Of a stretch of 64,000 nt of DNA, positions 1-8,391 are shown one piece after another; position 1 is the stretch's first letter; each line of letters starts with the position of its first letter. The notes beneath the pieces are model-generated. The model was not told the origin of the DNA. It searched no databases and was given only the letters and a program-made list of their open reading frames with translations. The translations under genes and the position numbers were made by a program. Source of the stretch: Lysobacter sp. M2-1 (GTDB lineage Bacteria; Pseudomonadota; Gammaproteobacteria; Xanthomonadales; Xanthomonadaceae); the NCBI RefSeq assembly GCF_022662495.1, contig NZ_JAKPBU010000001.1, positions 1,240,001 through 1,304,000 of the forward strand, written 5' to 3'.

Positions 1-1
1 G

Positions 2-760
2 GCCGACGTCAACGTGATCGCCCTGGTCGGAGAGCGCGGACGTGAGGTCAACGAATTCATCCGCGACAACCTGGGCGAAAAGGGCATGGCGAAGTCGGTG
101 ATCGTGGTCGCCACTTCCGATCGCCCTGCGCTCGAGCGCAGCCGCGCGGCCTGGGTCGCCACCGCCATCGCCGAACATTTCCGCGACCGCGGCAAGCGGG
201 TCATGCTGCTGGTCGATTCGGTGACCCGCTTCGCGCGCGCGTTGCGCGACGTGGGCCTGGCGGTCGGCGAGCCGCCGGCGCGGCGCGGTTTCCCTCCTTC
301 GGTCTTCACCGCGCTGCCGCGGCTGTTCGAGCGAGCCGGCAACAACGACAAGGGCTCGATCACCGCGTTCTACACCGTGCTGATGGAAGGCGAGGAGGGC
401 GATGATCCGATCGTCGAGGAAGTACGCTCGATCCTCGACGGCCACATCGTGCTGTCGCGCAAGCTCGCCGCGGCCTACCACTACCCCGCCATCGATGTGC
501 TCACGTCCTTGAGCCGCACCATGCCGCGCGTGATCGAGGAGCCGCAGCTGCGCGCCGCCGGTCAGCTGCGCAAATACCTGGCCAAGCATCAGGACATCGA
601 ATTGTTGCTGCAGTTGGGCGAGTACAAGAAGGGCAGCGATCCCGAAGCGGATATCGCGATCCAGAAAATCGAGCCCATCCGCAAGCTGCTGCAGCAACCC
701 TCTGGCGACATCGCCGACTTCGGCGAGTCCGTCGCCGCCTTACGCAAGCTCTTCGCATGA
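2..760 (+). CDS. sctN: Type III secretion ATPase SctN, C-terminal part (5' end outside window)
   Basis: The frame is open from base 2, so 252 residues of the C-terminal portion are visible and the P-loop is cut off. The visible part runs from LVGERGREV through a Walker B-like stretch ([15 protein letters not shown]) to the C-terminal helical domain, as in the F1-like hexameric ATPases SctN/YscN/FliI that sit under the export gate and strip chaperones from secreted proteins. The close coupling to SctO and SctP-like genes argues for an injectisome rather than a flagellum. The stop overlaps the next start (ATGA). A flagellar FliI is the only realistic alternative and is less likely given the downstream genes. 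Confidence 0.9.
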   Translation, partial: ADVNVIALVGERGREVNEFIRDNLGEKGMAKSVIVVATSDRPALERSRAAWVATAIAEHFRDRGKRVMLLVDSVTRFARALRDVGLAVGEPPARRGFPPSVFTALPRLFERAGNNDKGSITAFYTVLMEGEEGDDPIVEEVRSILDGHIVLSRKLAAAYHYPAIDVLTSLSRTMPRVIEEPQLRAAGQLRKYLAKHQDIELLLQLGEYKKGSDPEADIAIQKIEPIRKLLQQPSGDIADFGESVAALRKLFA

Positions 761-1254
761 GCCTGCGCAAGCGCTTTCCGCTGGAAACCCTGGTCCGGCT
801 GCGCGAGCACCGCACCGAGTCCGCGCGCCTGGTGCTGATGGAGAAACAGCGCCAGACCCAGGCGTGCCGCGACCAGTGCACCCGGATCGACGGCGAGATC
901 CAGACCCTGCAGCGCGACCGCGCCCACCAGCGCGCGCAGCTGCTCGCGCCGCCGCCACCGGGCATGGCATGGCCGGCTGCGCTGGAACAGCGCGAGCGTC
1001 ATGTCGACCATCTGGCCGAACTCGCCGTGGCGGCGCAGGAACGATTGAAACAGGCGCAATTCGCGCTGCGACAGGCCGAACAGGCCCAGGACGAGGCGCG
1101 CACCGCCTACTTCCGTGCCCGCGCCCGGCAAGAGGCGCTGGAGCAGCGGCGCGAGGTCTGGCGCAGGGAACAGCGCGGTTACGAAGCCCGTCGCGAGGAA
1201 GCCGCCGCCGAGGACCTGCTGATCGGTAGGCGCCCATCCCTCATCCATTCGTAA
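757..1254 (+). CDS. sctO: Type III secretion stalk protein SctO (YscO/FliJ-like)
   Basis: 165 residues, almost entirely charged and helical (rich in R, E, Q, A with heptad-like spacing), predicted as a two-helix coiled coil. This is the form of YscO/FliJ proteins, which insert into the centre of the SctN hexamer and link it to the export gate. The assignment rests on position directly after sctN (4-bp ATGA overlap), size and coiled-coil composition, because this family has little sequence conservation. Translation is probably coupled to sctN. Confidence 0.8.
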   Translation: MSLRKRFPLETLVRLREHRTESARLVLMEKQRQTQACRDQCTRIDGEIQTLQRDRAHQRAQLLAPPPPGMAWPAALEQRERHVDHLAELAVAAQERLKQAQFALRQAEQAQDEARTAYFRARARQEALEQRREVWRREQRGYEARREEAAAEDLLIGRRPSLIHS

Positions 1255-1307
1255 TGTTTCGCAGGCCATGATCGGCCGCGGCAGGAAGCCGTCGAAGGAG
1301 CAGTCCC

Positions 1308-1994
1308 ATGAGCATCCAGCGCACCCAGTCAACCCAGGCCGAAAACGCCATGCGCGAAGTCGACAAGCCGCGCGATCAGGTGCGCGATCAGGTGCGCGAG
1401 CAACCCAAGACCGAGCTGGTCGACCGCTTCCAGACCCTGATGCAGAACCGCGCCGAGGGTAGGGAGCCACGCGTGCAAACAGGACTCGAGAGCGGCGAAG
1501 CGGCGCAACCCGACGCGCAGGCCGATACCAGCCAGGTCACGACCGACCAGGCCGTGCTGCGCAAGGGCGAGCATGAGGACGGGGGCCAGCAACAGGCCGG
1601 GGGAGACAGCCTGCAGCCCGCGGAACTGGCCGCGCTCTACCAGGCCCAGGTCATGGCCCGGGAAGTTACTGTTGCCCTGCCACCCGCCGCCCCGCAGGCC
1701 CATGCCAACCCGCAGGCGTTGGCCGACCTGCTCGAACGCCATGTCCGCCAGCTCGCCGTCAGCCCCAACGGGGTCGATCACGAGCGCGGTCAGGTCCTGC
1801 TGCGCCTGAACGACAACACCCTGCCCGGCACAGATCTGCTGCTCAGCCGCACCGACCGCGGCTGGCTGCTGCGCGCCGACGTCCGTTCCCGCGGCAGCTT
1901 CGACGCCATCCAGCAGGCCGCGCCGCAGCTGGCAGAGCGGTTCGCCTCGCGCAACCTCGGCACCCTGGAAATCGACCCGCATTTCCATGGATGA
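1308..1994 (+). CDS. sctP: Type III secretion needle-length/substrate-switch protein SctP-like
   Basis: 228 residues. The first ~150 are low-complexity, Q/A/E-rich and probably disordered. The C-terminal ~75 residues contain a compact domain (VLLRLNDNTLPGTDLLLSR and LGTLEIDP) like the FliK/SctP C-terminal domain that signals the switch from early to late substrates. The start at 1308 follows a GGAG ribosome site. It lies 53 bases after sctO in the usual N-O-P order. At 228 aa it is short for an SctP ruler, so the needle may be short or length may be set another way. Family assignment is good; exact role is inferred. Confidence 0.75.
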   Translation: MSIQRTQSTQAENAMREVDKPRDQVRDQVREQPKTELVDRFQTLMQNRAEGREPRVQTGLESGEAAQPDAQADTSQVTTDQAVLRKGEHEDGGQQQAGGDSLQPAELAALYQAQVMAREVTVALPPAAPQAHANPQALADLLERHVRQLAVSPNGVDHERGQVLLRLNDNTLPGTDLLLSRTDRGWLLRADVRSRGSFDAIQQAAPQLAERFASRNLGTLEIDPHFHG

Positions 1995-2029
1995 GGCGTC
2001 CGGCGCGCGCAATGGACATCACATGCAAA

Positions 2030-2076
2030 CCCTAGGGCGCGCCCTAGTGTTGCGCGCGCAGAGCGCCACCTACACT
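2030..2076 (+). promoter_or_regulatory. Candidate T3SS promoter: palindromic activator box plus -10-like element
   Basis: Bases 2030-2047 read CCCTAGGGCGCGCCCTAG; 2032-2047 is a perfect 16-base palindrome. A -10-like TACACT lies at 2071-2076, so the palindrome centre falls near -43/-44, where a class II activator would overlap the -35 region. A near copy with exactly the same 41-base offset to a -10-like hexamer occurs on the other strand ahead of the gene at 5182-6375. The promoter assignment is inference; the repeated sequence and spacing are seen directly. Confidence 0.6.
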
Positions 2077-2136
2077 CGTTTGCAACGATGCGCCGGTGCC
2101 AGGCCATCGGCCCACACAGGGGAATAACGGCCACTC

Positions 2137-2724
2137 ATGTCCACGCGCCGCACACCGCTACGCAAGCGACCTTCGGACCAGGCTGCTATCGCCGCCCAGC
2201 CACCAGCGGCTGCGGCTCCGTCCGGGGCGGATGAGGCCGAGGGCGCGATTGAGCGAGAAGTGCGGGCCAAGCTGCTCGGCATGTTCGAGGACGCGCTGCG
2301 CGAAGAATCGGACATGGATCGCGATGGCGTCGAGTTCCTGCTGGGCCATTTCCGCGAAGCGGTCGAACAGGCATCGCTGGCGCCGACGCTGGACCAACCC
2401 AAGCCCGACCGTGCCGAATGGATCCGCACGCTCGATGCCTTGATTGGCCAGAACGTGCTCAGCGAGGACGAACGCAATGCACTGGTCAGGCAGCTGGATG
2501 CGGCGATCGATCCGCTGCAGCAGCCCGACGCGCAGGTCGCGATGGAGTTCGCCCGGCGCGTGCAGCGCGATGGCGAAACCAAGGCCCTGGAGTGGCTGCG
2601 CGAACAGCGCGCGGCCTCGGCTGCGGATGCGGTCGATCCGGCCAAGTCCAAGGCACCGCTGCTGCCAGGGCGCGAGTCGATTACCCGTTCACGCTCGCGC
2701 AGGTTGCGCGGCCCTCCACAGTAA
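2137..2724 (+). CDS. Uncharacterised T3SS-locus protein (195 aa)
   Basis: I do not recognise a family. The protein has a basic N-terminus, an A/P linker to about residue 40, then a predominantly helical body (residues ~45-165) with acidic-amphipathic helices, and a basic R/S-rich tail. There is no signal peptide or membrane segment. It follows the shared palindromic box at 2030-2047 and precedes another small unknown gene, with a terminator after that, so it is probably the first gene of a short transcript within the secretion locus. A secretion chaperone, a regulator or a secreted substrate would all fit; nothing in the sequence decides. Confidence 0.65.
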   Translation: MSTRRTPLRKRPSDQAAIAAQPPAAAAPSGADEAEGAIEREVRAKLLGMFEDALREESDMDRDGVEFLLGHFREAVEQASLAPTLDQPKPDRAEWIRTLDALIGQNVLSEDERNALVRQLDAAIDPLQQPDAQVAMEFARRVQRDGETKALEWLREQRAASAADAVDPAKSKAPLLPGRESITRSRSRRLRGPPQ

Positions 2725-2790
2725 TCCTGAAGTCCCGGAAACAAGCGCTTTTCAAACGGAACGACAGAGCATTCACTACGGAGAACAGCC

Positions 2791-3114
2791 ATGAGCGAGA
2801 TCAATTGGAACCAGGTCATTTCCGACATCCAGCTGCGCGATGCGCGCGAGAACAGCGGTACCGAGGATGCACGCGCAGCCAAGCGCGGCGCGGGCTGGCT
2901 GGAAGCCTTCGCGATTGCGATGGGCAAGCTGATCGAGAAGCAGGGCAATGCGCTGATGCGCACGGCGGAGAGCATCGGCGACAAGCCGTCCGCCGCGGAT
3001 TCGACCAAGCTGACGGTCGAGAGCCAGATGTATTCGATGTTTATCCAGGCAGTCAGCACTGCACTGAAGTCGATGGGCGAGGGCCAGACCGCGATGGCTC
3101 GCAAGAGCGGCTGA
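2791..3114 (+). CDS. Small T3SS-locus protein, possible needle/inner-rod-like subunit
   Basis: 107 residues, all-helical in appearance, soluble, no signal peptide. The last ~40 residues (KLTVESQMYSMFIQAVSTAL then KSMGEGQTAMARK) have the length and pattern of the C-terminal helix of T3SS needle, filament and inner-rod subunits, which also end in such amphipathic helices. This resemblance is by composition and layout only; I cannot show homology. A good SD (GGAGAA) precedes ATG 2791. It is the last plus-strand gene before a strong terminator, as expected for an abundant secreted subunit. A secretion chaperone is an alternative. Confidence 0.6.
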   Translation: MSEINWNQVISDIQLRDARENSGTEDARAAKRGAGWLEAFAIAMGKLIEKQGNALMRTAESIGDKPSAADSTKLTVESQMYSMFIQAVSTALKSMGEGQTAMARKSG

Positions 3115-3170
3115 CCGTGCAGGAAGGGCGCTCCGCCTGCGGGCGGGGCGCCATGCTGCAAGCAAGCACA

Positions 3171-3199
3171 GACGACCCCGGGAACGGGGTCGTCTTTTT
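3171..3199 (+). terminator. Rho-independent terminator after the plus-strand T3SS genes
   Basis: Perfect 10-bp stem (GACGACCCCG / CGGGGTCGTC), loop GGAA, followed by TTTTT at 3195-3199. It ends the plus-strand transcript just before the convergent gene whose stop is at 3216. Confidence 0.9.
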
Positions 3200-3215
3200 G
3201 TGGCCCTTGCGCTCG

Positions 3216-3566
3216 TTATTCGATACGGCGATAGCGGTTGCGCAGCTCGGCTACCCGACTCCGCAACCAGGCATCGGCCTGGATCTGACCGTCACGCACG
3301 ACACGCTGGCGGTATTCGAGCCGGAGACCGGCCATCAAGCGGTCGAAGTCCTGCTGCGAGATCGTGCCGGATTCGACCGGCTTGCGGTCCTGCCGCGTGC
3401 GCTCGTCCCCCTCCCGCTGCTCGCCGCGATGGCGCATGACATTGGCCTGGTGGTAGGCGCCGACGGCATCGACCATCGGTGCTTCCTGCGAATTGGCAGC
3501 CGGCAGCCACGCCGCGAGGAGCAGGCATACGATCAGTCGCGGCAGGCGCATGGTCGGCGAAGCCAT
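3216..3566 (-). CDS. Small exported protein, last gene of the minus-strand T3SS-locus operon
   Basis: 116 residues with an N-terminal signal sequence (LIVCLLLAAWLPAANS, cleavage probably near residue 25) and a charged helical mature part rich in R, Q and E. No known domain is evident. The ATG at 3566 overlaps the upstream gene's stop by one base (TGATG), so it is translationally coupled to the 537-aa membrane protein; a second in-frame ATG at 3551 would shorten the n-region only. Likely a periplasmic accessory or chaperone of its two operon partners, by position only. Confidence 0.65.
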   Translation of the reverse strand: MASPTMRLPRLIVCLLLAAWLPAANSQEAPMVDAVGAYHQANVMRHRGEQREGDERTRQDRKPVESGTISQQDFDRLMAGLRLEYRQRVVRDGQIQADAWLRSRVAELRNRYRRIE

Positions 3567-5179
3567 CACGACGTCACCGATCGTTTGGCCAGGTAGCGTC
3601 CCAGCCACCACGATGCGACTACCGCCACAGCACCTACGAGCAGGGCATAGGCGCCTACGGCTGGCGCGCCGGCGTCGTCGAACAGCCTCCCCCGGCTGGG
3701 GATCATCGCGATGATTGCGATGGCGAGCGCTCCGTAGGCCACAACGGTCAAGGTCCAGAACACCCATTGCAACGACATGGCGTCGGGTCGACTTTCCGCG
3801 CGGCGCTTGCGGGCGCCGGGAACCAAAGCGAGCAGCCAGCTCAACGGCTGCTCCGCGCCACGCTTGGCGCCGCGATGGTGCCGACGCAGAAAGCCGGCCA
3901 GCGTGTGACCAGCGGGCGCCAGCAGCGCATCCCCACGCACCTGCGACGCATTTTCGGCACCGGAAGCGACGGGAACGACGTTCTGGCCCGGTTGCGCACC
4001 GACCGCAGGGATCAGCGGGTTGGCGACCATGGTCAAGCCGGCGAGCTGCGGCATGACCTGGTTGGCCGCCAGTTCCGGGCGCGCCTGCGCAGGCTGCACG
4101 GCTTGCGATGGAAGCGACTGTTGCGGCGTGAACCCGCGCGGGTCCGCCGCAGCGAGCGCAGGACGCGCATCCTGCACGCGGTGGCTACCGACGGTCGCCT
4201 CCGCCGCGCGCGGGTTGAGCTGCTGCTGGGGGGCCTGTTCACCCATCTGCCGGTTTCCCGCCTGCTGCGATGCAAACTGCGCGGTCGCCTGCTGGGTGGA
4301 GAAGCCTGTCGCATGTGCGGCGCCCTGGGGCGCGGCTTGTGCCATCGCATGCTGCGTCGTGAGGCCGCCATGGGCCGCAAGACTGGTGGTCTGCTGCGAT
4401 GTCGGCCCATCGCTGCGCGACTGCATGGGGTTGGAGGCGTTCTGCGCGCCTTGAGCTTCGCCGCCGCGCTGCAGGGGGCCGCTGGGCACCGGATTGGATT
4501 GCGTTCGCTCCGCGCGATGGGCGTCGCCATGGCTCTCGCGCGGCATGGCAACGCCCTGGGTCGTGTCGGCACGAAGGGTTTCCCCGCCCGTGGTCCGAGG
4601 CATGGCGTTCGTGCTGTTGGCCGGCTCCATGCGCGCGCCTTCGCCGCTGAAGACACGTTGGATCATCGGACTATGGGTGCTGTCGGCGGGCGCCAGGTTT
4701 TGCACGTTGCGCGCCGCGGGCTCCAGGCTCGGGCCAACGCCGTGGCCATAAGCATGGCCCGGTGGGATGCCGCCGTGCCCGACGGCGTTGCCCATCGATG
4801 CGTTGCCGGACTGTCCGTAGGTGCTCAGCGGCGCGGAGCTGTCGGTCGTCGCGGCTCCGGGTCCAGGCGACGCGGACATCGTGGCGCTGCTGCGATCGAG
4901 GGCCGGGGAATTGGGGGTAGCGGTCGCCCATTGTTCCACGCGGGCCTGCACATCGGACGGCTGGTTGCGGACGATGTCGTTCATTACCGACTGCGGGATG
5001 TTCGACAGGTCCACATCGACCTGTTGCAGGGCTTCGCCCAGCGTGACACGCGGGTCGTTCTTCATCAGGTCGAATGCGGATTCCAGCCGCTGCGCGTCGA
5101 GCTGGCTTTGCCAGCCTCCTTTGTGGGGTCCGTTTTCCAGCAGCTTCCCGATCGGCGAATTGTGCGGTCCGAAGCCCAT
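3566..5179 (-). CDS. Large A/Q-rich protein with C-terminal two-helix membrane domain (paralogue A)
   Basis: 537 residues. An N-terminal helical segment of ~80 residues is followed by a long A/Q/G/S/P-rich low-complexity region (~85-410), a LAPAGHTLAG motif near 420, an R/K-rich stretch, and two membrane helices (~471-494 and ~508-528) separated by a short loop. The LAPAGHTLAG motif and both helices are shared with the neighbouring 397-aa protein, so the pair arose by duplication. It ends one base into the small exported protein and starts two bases after the paralogue. The plan, an export-competent unstructured N-terminus plus a hydrophobic hairpin, resembles a T3SS translocator or membrane-inserting effector, but this is inference. 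There is no Sec signal peptide. Confidence 0.7.
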   Translation of the reverse strand: MGFGPHNSPIGKLLENGPHKGGWQSQLDAQRLESAFDLMKNDPRVTLGEALQQVDVDLSNIPQSVMNDIVRNQPSDVQARVEQWATATPNSPALDRSSATMSASPGPGAATTDSSAPLSTYGQSGNASMGNAVGHGGIPPGHAYGHGVGPSLEPAARNVQNLAPADSTHSPMIQRVFSGEGARMEPANSTNAMPRTTGGETLRADTTQGVAMPRESHGDAHRAERTQSNPVPSGPLQRGGEAQGAQNASNPMQSRSDGPTSQQTTSLAAHGGLTTQHAMAQAAPQGAAHATGFSTQQATAQFASQQAGNRQMGEQAPQQQLNPRAAEATVGSHRVQDARPALAAADPRGFTPQQSLPSQAVQPAQARPELAANQVMPQLAGLTMVANPLIPAVGAQPGQNVVPVASGAENASQVRGDALLAPAGHTLAGFLRRHHRGAKRGAEQPLSWLLALVPGARKRRAESRPDAMSLQWVFWTLTVVAYGALAIAIIAMIPSRGRLFDDAGAPAVGAYALLVGAVAVVASWWLGRYLAKRSVTS

Positions 5180-5181
5180 CG

Positions 5182-6375
5182 TCAACTCCTGTTGTGTGCT
5201 TGCTTCGCGGCGCCGGACAGGCGCCTGCCTACCCACCACGATGCTGCCGCGGCGAGTGCGCCGATGATCAGGGCATAGGCACCGTAGCCGGGTCTGCCGG
5301 CGCCGTCGCTCAACCCGCCCCCGCTGGGGATCATGGCGACGATCGCCACCGCGAGCGCGCCGTACGCGATGACGGTCAGGATCCAGAACAGCCACTGGAA
5401 GGAAGTGCTGCTGTCTTCGCCTTCGGCGCGACGTCTGCGCCGGCCAGGCAGCAGGGCCAGCAATGCATCGGCAGGATGCTGGCGGGGCAGGCCTGCGCCA
5501 CGCTTGCCGGTATCGCGTCGGAGACTGCCGGCCAGGGTATGGCCAGCGGGGGCAAGCTGGTTTTCCCGTGCCTGGGCGCCGTCGGCACCGCGCGCCAGCG
5601 GGGCCTGCGCATTCGGTGCGACGACGGTGCCTTGTGGCGCCGACAGGATGGTTGCTCCCGCAGCTTGCGGAAGGACCTGGGCAGGAAGCGCGTCGGCGCG
5701 GCCCTGCGGAGCCAGGATGGCCTGCTGCGGGAGGGCCTGGAGCATCGGTCCCTGCGGGCGTTCGGGATTCAGGACGGGACCGGCTGCATCCATGCGCACC
5801 GCGGCCGAAGCCTCGCCGACGCGCGCGCCCTGAAGCACCTGGCCGTCGAACTGCGCCCTGTCGCCGGCGACTGGCACCGCACCCGGTTGCGCGGCGATCG
5901 TGCCGCTGGCCCGGACGACAGCAGAGGGAACCGTCGCATCGCCCCTGGCCAAGGCCTGCGCAGCGCTTGCCTGTTCGCCGCGCAGCGCCGCATTGCCCTG
6001 CGGCATGGCGGTGCTGTCGGCCCGAAGTCCTGCCGGGTCGGCACCGGGGCCAGGACCATCGGCCTTGGTCCGGTCCACGCCGAACTGGTCCAGGACCTCG
6101 CGCAGGGCGGGCGGCAGACCTTCGGTCGTTCCGGCCAGCTGGCGCTGATGACCGGGCGACAGGTCTGCGATTTGTTCGGCCAGACGGCCCGGGTCGAGAT
6201 CCGAGGCAGACAGGTCGCCGGCATCGATGGCGTCCTGCACCGCCTGTTCGAAACTCACTCCAGGAAGCATGCGATCCAGGATCGCTTCCAGAGCGGAGCC
6301 GTCGACACGTCCGAGCGCAAGCCCATGGCCCTGCGCGGTCGGCGGCAGGCTGCTGTTGCTGATGGGATCGGCCAT
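5182..6375 (-). CDS. A/Q-rich protein with C-terminal two-helix membrane domain (paralogue B)
   Basis: 397 residues. The N-terminal ~125 residues look folded and helical (LEAILDRMLPG, LREVLDQFGV). A low-complexity A/P/Q/G region follows, then the LAPAGHTLAG motif near residue 285, an R-rich patch, and two membrane helices (~327-350 and ~364-383). The C-terminal third aligns readily with the 537-aa neighbour (AYGALA.AI.AMIPS then GAYAL..GA). It is the first gene of a three-gene minus-strand operon and sits behind the shared palindromic box. A possible translocon pair with paralogue A is the main hypothesis. No family was recognised. Confidence 0.7.
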   Translation of the reverse strand: MADPISNSSLPPTAQGHGLALGRVDGSALEAILDRMLPGVSFEQAVQDAIDAGDLSASDLDPGRLAEQIADLSPGHQRQLAGTTEGLPPALREVLDQFGVDRTKADGPGPGADPAGLRADSTAMPQGNAALRGEQASAAQALARGDATVPSAVVRASGTIAAQPGAVPVAGDRAQFDGQVLQGARVGEASAAVRMDAAGPVLNPERPQGPMLQALPQQAILAPQGRADALPAQVLPQAAGATILSAPQGTVVAPNAQAPLARGADGAQARENQLAPAGHTLAGSLRRDTGKRGAGLPRQHPADALLALLPGRRRRRAEGEDSSTSFQWLFWILTVIAYGALAVAIVAMIPSGGGLSDGAGRPGYGAYALIIGALAAAASWWVGRRLSGAAKQAHNRS

Positions 6376-6402
6376 GGCCGCGCTCCGGACGCACCTGATC
6401 GA

Positions 6403-6449
6403 AGCCTAGTGCCGTCCGGACTCGTTCGCATCTGGGGCGTGCCCTAGGG
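6403..6449 (-). promoter_or_regulatory. Second copy of the palindromic T3SS box with -10-like element
   Basis: On the minus strand, 6449-6432 reads CCCTAGGGCACGCCCCAG, matching the box at 2030-2047 in 16 of 18 positions. A -10-like TAGGCT follows at 6408-6403, exactly 41 bases from the first base of the box, the same distance as in the plus-strand copy. The gene start at 6375 lies about 28 bases beyond the -10. It is best read as a shared activator site for both arms of the locus. Confidence 0.6.
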
Positions 6450-6465
6450 GGCGCGTGCCGCAGGC

Positions 6466-6492
6466 AAAAAAAGGAGGCCGTCAGGCCTCCTT
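6466..6492 (-). terminator. Rho-independent terminator, minus strand
   Basis: Perfect 9-bp stem (AAGGAGGCC / GGCCTCCTT) with loop GTCA, followed on the minus strand by seven T (plus-strand A at 6466-6472). It would stop transcripts arriving from the phosphatase gene (stop at 6716) before they reach the T3SS operon promoter. Confidence 0.8.
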
Positions 6493-6592
6493 CAAGAGTC
6501 CGGCTCGCGCCGGATGGACAGTGCACACATGGGGTGCGGTTGTGGCATGGCTCCGGCGAGGCCGGACGCCAACAGGCTAGCGAAGACCAGAA

Positions 6593-6698
6593 CTTAAAGC
6601 AATACGCGAAATGAGCGTATTTAAGTGTTTGATTTTTGGAGTCGCTGGAAACCTGCAAACCGAAACTTTGTGATGGTTTAGCAGAAGTTGGCAGGTTT
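6593..6698. other. AT-rich intergenic patch with nested inverted repeats
   Basis: This stretch is visibly AT-richer than its surroundings. It contains AATACGC-GAAATGA-GCGTATT (6601-6621, perfect 7-bp arms, with CTTAAA and TTAAG continuing outside) and a second inverted repeat AAACCTGC (6649-6656) / GCAGGTTT (6691-6698) with AAACC/GGTTT nested inside. It could be the structured 3' region of the phosphatase transcript or an operator. No gene was seen in 6493-6715. Confidence 0.5.
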
Positions 6699-6715
6699 TG
6701 ACTGCGATTTCGCTG

Positions 6716-7630
6716 CTAGTTGGCGAGATTCAGCGCTTCCCGCTTGGCCTGCCGCCGGGCTGCACGCGGCTGGGTCCAGTCGTTGTTGAAGATCGCAGGC
6801 TCCCACGAGCCGTAGGTGGGGTTGGGCAGCATCCACCAGCGTTCTCCGAACCAGTCGCGATATTCGTCCAAGAGTTGCTGGCGGCCGGCCGGGGTATTGG
6901 CCAGGATCTCGGCGAAATCGCCCAGCTGATCGCCGAACTGCATCAGCACCCGGTAATGCTGGCCGGCCAGGCGTCGGCGGCAGTTCTTTTCGCTGCCGTT
7001 CTGCTCGCAACCGGGCACGACCGTTCCCAGCCCCAGGAACACGCTGTCGTCCTTCACCGGCAGGCCCGCGGTGCGCAGGTTTTCCAAGGTTGCTGCCTGC
7101 AGGTGCTCGGCGCGGTTGGAGAGATAGAGCAGGGTAATGCCCTGTGCGGTCGCAGCCTTGGCGAAGTCGACCACCCCGGGGACCGGCTTGGCCTTCTTCT
7201 CGGCGACCCAGCGGTCCCAGCTGACTTCGTTGTACTCGCGGCCTTCGCGCACCAGGCGCGCCTGGTAGGGAGAGTTGTCGAGCACGGTTTCATCCACATC
7301 CAGGATCACCGCAGGCGGCAGGCCGCTCGCGGGATTGCCGCGCTCGCCCGGCACCAGCGCGTCCCAGTGCGGCTCGGCCAGGGCCACATCGAGCTTGTCG
7401 GCGGCGGCGCGATACAGGGTCTGGGTCACGGCCCGGTATTCGGCCGAACCCTGGACCCAGAGCACGGCGTTGAGGTTGTCGTCGGGCGCGGCGGCGTCGG
7501 CGGTGGTCGCGGCGCCGGTGGGAACTGCCACGGCTGGTGCCGGCGCGGGATCGCTGCGCCTGCAACCGACCGATGCCAACGTCAATGCCGCGACCAACAG
7601 CAACGGCGTGGATGCCAACCGACGCATCAT
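6716..7630 (-). CDS. HAD-type acid phosphatase, lipoprotein e(P4)-like
   Basis: 304 residues with a lipoprotein signal (hydrophobic run then ASVGC lipobox near residue 23). The HAD nucleophile motif [11 protein letters not shown] lies near residue 110, and motif II is LLYLSNR. The DxDET...DN form and the C-terminal [15 protein letters not shown] signature are typical of class C acid phosphatases (e(P4) family), which dephosphorylate nucleotide monophosphates in the periplasm or at the outer membrane. The start is the first of two adjacent ATGs (7630, 7627). It is divergent from yceH with a 70-base gap. Confidence 0.88.
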   Translation of the reverse strand: MMRRLASTPLLLVAALTLASVGCRRSDPAPAPAVAVPTGAATTADAAAPDDNLNAVLWVQGSAEYRAVTQTLYRAAADKLDVALAEPHWDALVPGERGNPASGLPPAVILDVDETVLDNSPYQARLVREGREYNEVSWDRWVAEKKAKPVPGVVDFAKAATAQGITLLYLSNRAEHLQAATLENLRTAGLPVKDDSVFLGLGTVVPGCEQNGSEKNCRRRLAGQHYRVLMQFGDQLGDFAEILANTPAGRQQLLDEYRDWFGERWWMLPNPTYGSWEPAIFNNDWTQPRAARRQAKREALNLAN

Positions 7631-7700
7631 GCGCTCCCGACTTGAAGTGGCGGCGAGTGTATCGGACGCTAATCGGCCGCCGATGACAGGATCGCTTCCA

Positions 7701-8378
7701 ATGCATACCGATGCACACAGTCCGGCGGAGCTGCCGCAGCTGAGCGCGCAGCAGGCGCGCGTGCTGGGCTGCCTGATCGAGAAGGAAGCCACCACGCCCG
7801 AGGCCTATCCGCTCACGGTCAACGCGGCGCAGGCGGCCGCGAACCAGAAAACCGCGCGCGAACCGCTGATGGCGCTCGATCCGGGCGAAGTGCAGCACGC
7901 GCTGCGCCGGCTCGAGGAGCTCGGCCTGGCGAAACAGACCTTCTCCTCGCGCGCCGATCGTTATGCACAACTGGCGATGCCGGCGCTCGGACTCACCCGG
8001 CAGCAGACCGCCCTGCTCGGACTGCTGCTGTTGCGCGGACCGCAGACGGCGCACGAACTGCTCGCGCGCAGCGAGCGCATGGCCCCGTTCGAGAGTGTCG
8101 AGGATGTGCGGCATCACCTCGGCCGCCTGGCCCAGCGCGAGCCCGCGCTGGTCGTGCAGCTCGCGCGCGCCAGTGGCCAGCGCGAGGAACGCTATATGCA
8201 TCTGCTGTGCGGGCCGGTGGCGGCCGATGCCCATGGATCGCGCGCGGTCCATCCCGTCGCCACCGCGGCTGCAGAGCAGACGCAATCGCTCGCGCAACGC
8301 GTGCAGGCGCTCGAGCAGGAAGTCGCAGCGCTGCGCGACCGGCTTGCCCGGCTGGAAGAATCGTCGGGCGAGACTTAA
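7701..8378 (+). CDS. yceH: YceH family (DUF480) protein
   Basis: 225 residues, close to the ~215 of E. coli YceH. It opens with the family core [20 protein letters not shown] and contains a tandem winged-helix-like body, then a C-terminal coiled coil ([19 protein letters not shown]). The molecular function of the family is not established. The ATG at 7701 was preferred because AGGAT lies upstream; an in-frame ATG at 7683 lacks a ribosome site. It converges on rep, with 13 bases between the stops. Confidence 0.88.
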   Translation: MHTDAHSPAELPQLSAQQARVLGCLIEKEATTPEAYPLTVNAAQAAANQKTAREPLMALDPGEVQHALRRLEELGLAKQTFSSRADRYAQLAMPALGLTRQQTALLGLLLLRGPQTAHELLARSERMAPFESVEDVRHHLGRLAQREPALVVQLARASGQREERYMHLLCGPVAADAHGSRAVHPVATAAAEQTQSLAQRVQALEQEVAALRDRLARLEESSGET

Positions 8379-8391
8379 GGTCTCCGCGCCG

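Noticed and set aside
3479-5278. Plus-strand open frame opposite paralogue A
   Set aside because: The minus-strand frame has a clear membrane domain shared with its neighbour, a consistent operon layout and a one-base overlap with the next gene; the plus-strand frame has none.
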